NCBI RefSeq assembly: GCF_019175385.1
Contig: NC_083344.1
Location: 8,254,725-8,318,724, forward strand
Length of the DNA: 64,000 nt
Direction: 5' to 3'
Origin: Lycium barbarum
Taxonomy: Eukaryota; Streptophyta; Magnoliopsida; Solanales; Solanaceae
The notes below the pieces were generated by a model, which was not told the origin of the DNA, did no database searches, and was given only the letters and a program-made list of their open reading frames with translations. Both the position numbers and the translations under genes were made by a program. Shown here in pieces: positions 56,601 through 64,000 of the stretch (within the stretch, counting starts at the first letter, position 1; each line of letters opens with the position of its first letter).

Positions 56601-56630
56601 TGTAAAATCTATTACGAAGTTTGCTAAGAT

Positions 56631-57850
56631 TTAAGACTTTATAGCCGTTCTAGGTTTATAATTGATGTCATGACCACTAAACTCAACTGCCCATTTTGCT
56701 AACCTATCAGACAACTCCGGTTTATGCATGACATTTTTTAATGGATATGTGGTCACTACGCATATAGGGTGACATTGAAAATAAGGCTTTAGTTTCCTAG
56801 ATGCGCTTAAAAAAGCTAAAGCCAATTTTTCTAAGTGAGGATAACGTTTCTCTTCATCCCCCAGAGTTCTACACACATAATAGATTGGAAATTGCGTACA
56901 TTCTTCTTCTCGAACCAAAATACCACTTACCATGACCTCGGACACCGCCAGGTACAAATACAGTTGTTCATTTGCCTTCGAGTGTGTAGCAAGGGTAGGC
57001 TTGACAAGTATTGCTTCAACTCTTCGAAGGCTCATTGACACTCCCGTGTCCAGACAAAGTCGTTCTTCTTTTTTAACAAAGAAAAGAATCGATGTCTTTT
57101 ATTCAAAGACCGAGAGATGAACCTGCTCAGTGCCGTAATCCTCCCGGTTGACCTTTGTACTGCTTTCACGTCGTTGACTACTTTGATGTCTTTGATGGCC
57201 TTGATTTTGCCCGGGTTAATTTCGATTCCCCGATTTTACACCATGAAGCCCATAAATTTGCCCAAACCTACTCCGAATGCGCACTTCTCAGGGTTCAGCT
57301 TCATGTTGTACTTGCGCAGTCTATTAAAGGTTTCCTGCAAATGCTTTAAATGGTCCTCTGTTTCCAGGGACTTAACTAGCATATCGTCAATATAAACTTC
57401 CATCATTTTCCCTGTCTGTTCTTCGAACATTCGATTAACTACGCATTGGTAAGTTGCCCCAACATTTTTTATTCCGAATGGCATTACGTTATAGTAGTAA
57501 GTCCCATATCTAGATATGAAAGAAGTTTTCTCTTGATCCTCCGGGTTCATCCAAATTTGGTTGTACCCAGAGTAAGCGTCGGGAAAACTTAGCACTTCAT
57601 GCCCTGCCGTTGCATCGATCGAACGGTCGATGTTAGGCAAAGGAAAGGAATCCTTTGGGCATGCTCTTTTCAAATTCTTATAATCTATGCACATTTTGAA
57701 TTTATTACCTTTTTTAGGCACAACTACTACGTTAGCTAGCCAGTCCAGGCATTTAACTTCCTTGATCGAACCTATTTTTAAAAGCTTTATTAACTCCTCC
57801 TTGACGAATTTATGTTTGACCTCGGCCATTGGTCTTTGTTTCTGCTTCAC
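56631..57850 (-). pseudogene. Tat-lineage Ty3 element: reverse transcriptase and first RNase H
   Basis: The RT at 57236-57850 is open for 204 codons, with VVVVPKKGNKFKMCIDYKNL, CPKDSFPLP, FPDAYSGYNQI, GTYYYNVMPFGIKN and the active-site box VYIDDMLVKS. The connection and RNase H continue at 56631-57041 (YVCRTLGDEEKRYPHLEKLA, EFSGHDINY). A frameshift separates the two parts near 57050-57240. LAFLSASRKLKPYF is the expected RNase H tail. Confidence 0.9.
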
Positions 57851-58540
57851 TGGGGTGAAATTCTGATCAAATTCTGATCAAGACTTAGCTTGTGCGTCGC
57901 CACATCCGGTGGAATACCTATCATGTCTAAATGGGACCATGAAAAACAATCGACATTAGCTTGAAGATTTTTAATTAATTTGCGCCTGAGCTCCGGGGCC
58001 AACCCCGTGCGCAGGTATACCTTTCTATCGAGTAGGTGAACGAACAAGATAACTTGTTTTAATTCTTCCACAGTTGATTTGGTTGAGTCTGATTCATCTA
58101 GTAGCACGAACCATCTCGGAATGCCGAAGTCATCTTCCTCAAAGTCCATCTTCTCCTAGTTTTCAGGTCTGGCTAGGCCCGAGCCTTGTAATTACTATTT
58201 GGTATTTTTACCTCTGTTCAAATCTCCGTAGTCGCGGGTGCGGGTGCGGGTGCGGGTGACTTTGGTACTGGGGTTGATTCTTCAACTGTAAACATTTCTT
58301 TTGTTGTCGGTTGCTCTCCGTGGATTGTTTTTATTCCCTTCGGGGTTTGAAACTTCAGCATTTGGTGTAAAGTCGAGGGTATTTCCCTCATGTTATGTAC
58401 CCACGATCTACCAAATAATGCGTTGTACCTCATTTAGCCATCAATGACATAGAATTTTATAAGTTGAATAGTCTCGGCGGTATTCACTGGAAGAGTGATC
58501 TCTCCCTTTGTAGTTTCACTTGCCATGTTAAACCCGTTGA
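57847..58540 (-). pseudogene. Tat-lineage Ty3 element: protease-RT linker
   Basis: Open pieces at 57847-58149 (LRRKLIKNLQANVDCFSWSH, LDMIGIPPDVATHKLSLDQN) and 58218-58433 ([39 protein letters not shown]). These are the standard segments between protease and RT in this clade. A CGGGTG/CGGGTGCGGGTG minisatellite at 58234-58257 encodes an alternating Pro-Ala run. Confidence 0.82.
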
Positions 58541-58544
58541 GGAC

Positions 58545-59468
58545 CTAGGCTACCGGTACAATTTGGTCCAATAGACCCAGTTGCTTCACCACTTTCCAAC
58601 GGATAATGTTGGCCGAACTACCTGGATCAATCAAAATACGTTTAACCTGAGATTTATTTATAAGGACAGAAATTACCAAAACATTATTGTGAGGTTGTAT
58701 GATGCCCTCCGCGTCTTCATCGCTGAAGGAAACGAATCCTTCCGGTACATAATCTCTGGTTCTTTTTTCCCGATTGATCGAGACCTTCGTTCTCTTTATC
58801 ATCGGACCCTGGGGAATTTTTACTCCACCAATAATCATGTTGATCAAGTGTTGAGGTTTCGCCGGTTCAGCCTTCTTGGTTGAATCCCTATTTTTGTAAT
58901 GCCCTTTTGCTCGGTCACTCAAAAATTCACGTAAGTGACCATTCTTCAGTAACCGGGCAACTTCATCCCTCAGTTTTCGGCAATCCTCGACCATGAGTAT
59001 CGTGATAGTCGCATACCACATTCGGATCCCATTGGGCAGGGTCGGTCGGAAGCGGCCTCGACACCTCGTATCCTTAATGTGGCCAATAGCAAAAATAATA
59101 CCAGCAGCATCGATGTTGAAGTTGTATTCGGATAACCTCAGGCTCTCATCGATGTCAGATGTCCCAATAGGGTTGTTCCTGAATTGCAAATCTCTGCTCC
59201 CTGAACCACAATCGTTTCCCCTGTCATTTCTAACCAAATTATAGTTGTGACCAATTCTTCCTCCATCCATCCTAAAGCTGGACCTATCAGGCTGGTTGTA
59301 TGGCCGATGCTGGTCCTTCGATGGTTTCAACTCTGTTTCCATCACCCTTTTTAGCCTTTCCGTATTTTTGTTTCGGCCTGCCGAACCTGGAAGAAGCTCC
59401 AATTGATCCTCTTCCACTCGAATTTTGTACTCGTACCTATTATGGACATGGGCCCAGGTTACTGCTTT
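58545..59468 (-). pseudogene. Tat-lineage Ty3 element: gag C-terminus and protease
   Basis: An open frame of about 308 codons. WAHVHNRYEYKIRVEEDQLE at its start is a conserved gag segment. VEDCRKLRDEVARLLKNGHL REFL-type sequence follows a damaged zinc-finger-like region, where a frame shift has replaced the usual YHGTHGH. The protease active site reads RILIDPGSSANII near 58600. The frame is cut on the right by the LTR-like sequence at 59469. Confidence 0.87.
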
Positions 59469-60590
59469 TGACACCTAATTTTTGACCCCCCATAATTTAT
59501 TTAATTATCCAGAGTCCTTGGATATTAAACAGAGTGAAATACGTATTTTTTAGAAGTCAAAATGATTTTATAAAACTATTTTGATAATATTTTACCGTTT
59601 TACTCAGCAAAATAATTTCTATAATATTATAAATCATCTGGAAATTAATTTACATATTTTTACAACAATTGTGATATGTTTGCTAAATTTAACCAAGGGA
59701 ATAATTTAAAACAATTATTTATCTAATTGTTTGAATTATCAGAAATCAATTAGTAAGTATTTTATTCTGTTTAAATTCAAAAAATCTGATTAATTAAATG
59801 AATTAATCCTTCTTACTCCTTAATTCTTAATTGTGCATATTCAATATGCATTTGCGCATTTGTTTTGTAGTTAATCATTGATTAATCAAGTGTTTAATTG
59901 TGGTTACATTCATAAATTGGTTACTGTATGATTAATTAAGGCTACAATTGAAATAATCAATTTGTCGGGCAATCCTGATCTTAATTGAAACAACCAATTT
60001 TCATGGTTTAAGTCAATTGAGGTTATTATTGCAAAATTAGCTGTCAATTAGTCATTTGGTTATAATCTGGTCATAATTGAAATATTCAATTAATGAACAT
60101 TTTTCCAGATTTGGCTATTTATTAAATATTACATATTTTATCCCTCCATATACATATATACACGGATATACACCCGTGTATAGATATACACGTGTATATC
60201 ACATGTATATATGTATATTGGACCTGTACCCTTTCCCTTCCCTTAAAATTTGGACCAGGCCCAGTCCAACAGGACCGAGACCCGGCGCAAGTCAGTGAAT
60301 TAAAAGGGTAAAACCCCTTTTTCCTTCAACAGCCAAACTACCCTCTACACGAAAGAAAGGGTTTCCTTCGCCGCCGTGGCTCAACCTTTTCTCTCTTATC
60401 GTCATCTTCGCCAATTTTGGCAATGTTTCGGACGTACAATGCTTTATCAGGGCATGGCATGGCTTAATCGAGCAAAGCATTAATTATTTTTCTCTTCTCA
60501 CCTACGCCACCAAAAAAAGGTATAAACCTCCATCTTTTGTTGCTTTTTCTGTGATTTCAATGAGCATGATTGAAAAACCTTCGAGATAAT
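59469..60590 (+). mobile_element. LTR-like insertion in Tat gag
   Basis: Begins TGACACCTAATTTTTGACCCC at 59469, in the middle of gag, and runs ~1.1 kb without an ORF. It has alternating TATACACGTGTAT blocks (60150-60215) and a GGACCAGGCCCAGTCCAAC block typical of LTRs. Gag resumes near 60590, but a middle gag portion is missing, so insertion went with a deletion. The right boundary is approximate and no target duplication was found. Confidence 0.55.
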
Positions 60591-61253
60591 TGTCGTTTAT
60601 GGCCCAGGTATAAGAAGTCGCATGTTCTTGCGGATCCGTTGTTCCATCATACTTAGGGATATCCGGCATCTTAAACCTCTTCGAGATTAACTTCCGGGCT
60701 GCACTAGGCAGGAACGGCCTCCAAATATAACGTTTGGAATCTGGCTCGGATTGGTAGGGCTCCGGGGATCTGGTCCACTCAAGAGTTGTAGTTCTCTACC
60801 TCCTTCTCATTGGTGTCGATTCGTTTAGCCAGTGCCTCGAGCATTTTCAGGACCTCAGATGACCCTGCATAACCTTACCCATTGCAATTGTCAATTACAC
60901 TATCTTCCCCACGGACCGGCTCATTGATTTGGTTCAGCTTCTCTGTTCCTGCACCATTCTTCTTCTTTTGGAGTTGAGCTATAGCCGCTTGTTGTTCTTA
61001 CAAAATATTAAAAATCAAACGTAAGTTAATTTCTTCACCCGCATCATCGGGCTTCTTTTGCACACTCCCTATCAACAGGCTGGGTGCCATTATCAATAGC
61101 ATTATTAGAATTGACGACATTCGGATCGACTGGAAAGTCGCCGTTTGGATCAACATGGGGTAGGTCATTTGCTGGTACCCCTTTGTTGAGGCTCTCATCG
61201 TGGTGACATGAATCATCATTGTTCAATTGGATTGATTGGCTAAGGTTTGACAT
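60590..61253 (-). pseudogene. Tat-lineage Ty3 element: gag N-terminus (frameshifted)
   Basis: Starts at 61253 (MSNLSQSIQLNNDDSC), shifts near 61200-61060 and continues with KLNQINEPVRGEDSV, SSEVLKMLEALAKRID and then the gag core PFLPSAARKLISKRFKMPDI, PKYDGTTDPQEHATSYTWAI near 60600-60720. It lies just after the primer-binding site, as expected for gag. Confidence 0.82.
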
Positions 61254-61332
61254 GCTGAAGTAAGCCTGAAATCACAATGATTAATAGAACAAGTGAAAGT
61301 AGGGTTGTAAACAAATCACCACTATTATCCTT

Positions 61333-61350
61333 GCCCCACGGTGGGCGCCA
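61333..61350 (-). promoter_or_regulatory. Tat-element primer-binding site
   Basis: On the minus strand TGGCGCCCACCGTGGGGC, twenty bases after the LTR end. TGGCGCC begins many plant Tat/Athila primer sites; I infer a tRNA primer but do not assign which. Confidence 0.6.
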
Positions 61351-61370
61351 AACTATTTATCATTTAAAAA

Positions 61371-61676
61371 TGTAACAATTGAATTTATACGCAGTTGAAG
61401 GATACATGGTGTAATATGTTGATAAAGTAATGAAATAAGCAATAGCAAGCAAAGATTCGTAAAGAGCAAGAAAAGAGATAGCCTTGATTGATAATTTAAG
61501 AACCCAGCAAATTGATCCGTCTTGGAGCCTTTTTTGCCTCGAACCTGAGCCAATCTTAAGAGAATATGAATAGTTTCAGTGATTACATAGTGAGAATGTA
61601 AGAGTCATGAGAATTCGATCCCCTAATGAGAGGATCCACCCCTATATATATATATATATAGGGAGAGAGAGAGAGA

Positions 61677-61719
<43 letters not shown>

Positions 61720-61840
61720 AGAATTAAAGTTCCAAATGGTAACTAAAACTATTAAGGAGATAGTGATCCCGGCGATCTCGGGCACCTCAACGGTTGATAA
61801 CGTGATGGCCAGCGCAACGGGCGGTGAGAAAGCCGTTACA
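61371..61840 (-). mobile_element. Tat-element 5' LTR (470 bp)
   Basis: On the minus strand it starts TGTAACGGC at 61840 and ends TTGTTACA at 61371, so the ends are short inverted repeats TGTAAC/GTTACA. A TA tract (61644-61660) and a GA tract (61662-61715) lie inside. No second copy is present in the window. Confidence 0.65.
61662..61715. repeat. GA dinucleotide microsatellite
   Basis: About 27 GA units with one interruption (GT), inside the Tat LTR. Confidence 0.95.
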
Positions 61841-62340
61841 GGTCGAATTTCTCGTGTTCATATCAACTAGCGTCCCTCCAGTTTATGACTCCTCGGACTT
61901 TATTCTATCCGACTGGTTGAACCCGAACAGACGTTACATCACAAAGCCAACTCTCATATCTTGCTCCGATCTTGAGTCCACGGACCTAAACATGTTACCC
62001 CGATTTATACCGTATACAGATAGTCCCTCCATTTCTCGATGGAAAGCATTGACTCCAGGGAATGGGTTTGTACCAAAAATGAAATCGATCCATGGTAGCA
62101 ACGCCGATGGCCCAGCTCCGCCGCCTGAAAAGACATTTCAGTACTGCACTCTGCACGATGTTGATTACTCATTATTGCACCACTATAGCGATCAGCTTTG
62201 GAAACCGCTTGCTGTCAGAACTTTAAACCCTTTCAATTTCTAACTTTTGGGGTATAAAAGGTGAGCACTTCATTCATATTTTTCAATGCACTTATTCTCC
62301 TCATAGCAACAAAAACCCTAAATTAGAGCCTTGGAGATCT
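61841..62340 (+). promoter_or_regulatory. LTR-type promoter region, plus strand
   Basis: GGTATAAAAGG (about 62250-62260) is a strong TATA box, followed by a CA-rich leader and, 120 bp on, a short ORF. The upstream part has ACAGATAGTCCCTCCATTTCTCG, which resembles U3 sequence of Solanaceae Tat-type LTRs. An open frame at 61824-62243 overlaps it, but I recognise nothing in its translation. Confidence 0.4.
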
Positions 62341-62376
62341 CCTCTGGATCTTTTTTCTCCCAAACCTTCTTTAACA

Positions 62377-62800
62377 ATGTCTTCTGTTCCTTTGTTAACG
62401 CAAACTCCTGGCTGTCCTTTGTCGCCATCTCATTCTTCACGACCGTCTCCAACGGCTGCTTCTAGTCCCAATGAAGAACTTGAGTTTCTTGTTGCCGACA
62501 TTCTCCCCGCTGGCTTCAAGTACCAAACGATTGTAAGGTTTCAAACCATCTTGAATTCGTAGAAAGCTTTGAATCGTTTGTTGATGTTGCCACTATCTTT
62601 GAATCTTTTGTTGATGCTGCCACTATCTCTAAGGTTCGGGATGATTGTAACTTGGGCGCCGACATCGACATTGCCCAAGTTAGCCATTGGACAGGAATCA
62701 ACCATCATCTCGCAGGTCATTCCCTGGTTTACACATACCCTTTTGCAATTGGTTATTCTTTCCCCGTTCCTGAGGTAAAGAAATTAAAATAATAGAAATA
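62377..62800 (+). pseudogene. Retroelement-type ORF fragment, frameshifted
   Basis: First frame, 62377-62562: MSSVPLLTQTPGCPLSPSHS, then ELEFLVADILPAGFKYQTIV and a stop. The next frame is open from about 62530 (HLEFVESFESFVDVATIFES, VRDDCNLGADIDI, SLVYTYPFAIGYSFPVPEV). The second part resembles an uncharacterised protein I associate with large plant LTR elements. The FESFVDVATI / FESFVDAATI repeat is a tandem 27-bp duplication. Family assignment is weak. Confidence 0.4.
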
Positions 62801-63360
62801 AAAATTAAATTAAAAATCAAAAGAAATTAAAATAAACAAAAAAGAAACAAACTAAAAAGTAACCCTGTAATTACACCCAATTCTCAACCCCCCCCCCCCC
62901 CCCCCCCAGAATTGAAGAGTTACACTCTCTAAATTATACTTAATTCTCACCTAACTGTGTAATTAATTAGTCAAACTGTGTAATTACACCCAATTCCAAT
63001 TACTTGTGTAGCTTTCCAAACAAGCCCTTATTGAACTCTGTTGCCGCATGAACTTCAACGTCAAATAGGGAAGTTTTGAAGTCCTAAATTCTAGGATTTC
63101 CTCCATACTTTAGTAAATAAAATTTTATTTGAATTATTATTACAATAATCAAATGATTATTTTATCAAGTGTGAAATCTATATTTAAAAGGTAAAAAATT
63201 CGAACGATTCTGCTAATGTGCTTCGTGTGCACCATTACATAATATAAATATTTTTGTTGAAATAAAACACGTAGACAATACATAATCTGCAATATCTCAT
63301 ACTGTAGTAACATAAACCAACTCATATGTAAGACATAAAAGCTCCTATTTACATTTGTTT
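62801..63360. other. AT-rich sequence, no gene seen; C20 tract
   Basis: A run of 20 C residues lies at 62888-62907, followed by CTGTGTAATTAATTAGTC-type MITE-like sequence near 62900-63030 (ACTCTCTAATTATACTTAAT, CTGTGTAATTACACCCAATTC). No ORF with a domain. Confidence 0.55.
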
Positions 63361-63363
63361 TTA

Positions 63364-63470
63364 GGGAAAAGTATTCAAAACACACTCAAACTATGGCCAA
63401 AATTGCCATAACACATCTTAACTTTGTGGGGGTCCTATGACCCCCCTGGGCTTATTTTTTGTGTATTATT
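63364..63470. mobile_element. Possible MULE terminal sequence
   Basis: GGGAAAAGTATTCAAAACACACTCAAAC style ends with CTATGGCCAAAATTGCCATA resemble terminal inverted repeats of plant Mutator-like elements. The partner end would lie right of the window. Confidence 0.35.
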
Positions 63471-63766
63471 TATGCTTTCAACCGGACACCTGGACTAGCA
63501 AGTGAAGCTACTCTCCTTCAGCGCGTAAGAGATGATAAAAACGATATGGACCAGTGTATATTTGCCACATGGCCATCCAAATAACGATTTTAATTCCCCA
63601 AACCCAATATCAAAACCCCTCAAACGGCTAGATCTTCTCTTCTTCCACATTGATTTCTTCCCCAAATTTTGTGGTAAATTTCTTCTCTTTATGTTTCAAT
63701 TCTTACCCAAGATTGGATTCTTACAATTTCTTTCCCCAAATTTCTGATTAAACATTCGGGTTAGCT

Positions 63767-63952
63767 ATGGAAGAAACAAGATTGGATTTGAAAAAGCTTT
63801 GTATGGACAATGAAGATCCAATGTTGAATGCGGAGGTGCGATGCAGTCATGGTGTGTTGCTCCCATTGAAGACTTCCTGGTCCGACAACAATCCCGGAAA
63901 AAGATATTGGTCTTGCCCCTACTATGGTTCGAAGAAGTGTAAATTTTTTTGA
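63767..63952 (+). CDS. GRF-type zinc-finger protein, short or truncated by TGA
   Basis: 61 residues: MEETRLDLKKLCMDNEDPML, then VRCSHGVLLPLKTSW, NPGKRYWSCPYYGSKKCKFF and TGA. This matches the GRF zinc finger (C..C/H pattern, TSW, NPGxRxWxCP, CxFF). In the family the sequence goes on as FF-x-W-x-D; here the stop sits exactly at the x position and the next codons (TGGAGGGATCTTTCC) encode WRDLS. So a single base change probably created the stop. GRF fingers occur in DNA-binding and TE-encoded plant proteins; a MULE-like end upstream suggests the latter. Coding may continue past the window edge. Confidence 0.6.
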   Translation: MEETRLDLKKLCMDNEDPMLNAEVRCSHGVLLPLKTSWSDNNPGKRYWSCPYYGSKKCKFF

Positions 63953-64000
63953 TGGAGGGATCTTTCCAAAGTTGATGAAATATCGAAATACATTATTCCA

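Noticed and set aside
61824..62243. 139-codon open frame on the plus strand
   Set aside because: No domain recognised, it overlaps an LTR-like promoter region and starts inside the Tat LTR end. Not enough to call a gene; mentioned only within the promoter entry.

Overview
The window is plant nuclear DNA, most likely from a Solanaceae species (genus not resolved). Spliced introns, AT-rich intergenic sequence and the retrotransposon families support a plant; the family-level guess rests on the LTR, SINE and MITE types and is inference. It is mostly transposable elements around one convincing host gene: a six-exon, minus-strand member of the IDN2/FDM (XS-XH) family of RNA-directed DNA methylation factors (20116-23651, 631 residues predicted).

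Region 1-16848 is a nest of Ty3-type retroelements. A minus-strand gag-pol element (A: 5' LTR 14632-16848, gag from 14417, protease, RT, RNase H, integrase down to 2108) is full of stops. It is split inside the RT core by a plus-strand element (B, 4504-12184) with a 5-bp target duplication ACGGG. B has very long LTRs (2.88 kb for the intact copy) and a 2.9-kb interior with no recognisable coding sequence, which fits a large retrotransposon derivative. Its left side is rearranged: an internally deleted LTR, then 111 bp of A's RT gene duplicated, then a truncated LTR. A third LTR (C, 1-2107) interrupts A's integrase.

Region 16849-20115 holds broken Ty3 gag and protease pieces, a 266-bp MITE, and duplicated debris of the IDN2-like gene (an exon 4 copy and three copies of its 3' flank). 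Region 20116-28900 holds the IDN2-like gene, a predicted 2.7-kb 5'UTR intron containing about four tandem repeats, and a diverged array of the gene's promoter plus non-coding first exon. More copies of that block lie at 34480-35600 and 42222-42645. One carries a nuclear insertion of mitochondrial ccmC.

Region 29448-34056 looks like a 4.6-kb non-autonomous Helitron on the minus strand. It contains tandem repeats and a 2.26-kb Copia-type element (31077-33336) with 320-bp LTRs, TSD GTGTC and a gag-only ORF. Region 34057-44600 is AT-rich, with MITEs, a LINE tail inserted in a MITE, and a MULE-type MITE with a perfect 10-bp TSD; no host gene was recognised there.

Region 44600-54138 contains four broken copies of one hAT (BED-finger) transposon family arranged as two tail-to-tail pairs, each with a hairpin at the junction. 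The first copy has a 1.17-kb LTR-like insertion. Region 54139-61840 is a degenerate minus-strand Tat-lineage Ty3 element with an extra archaeal-type RNase H. Region 61841-64000 holds an LTR-type promoter with a short retroelement ORF on the plus strand and, at the right edge, a GRF-type zinc-finger ORF that may belong to a MULE.
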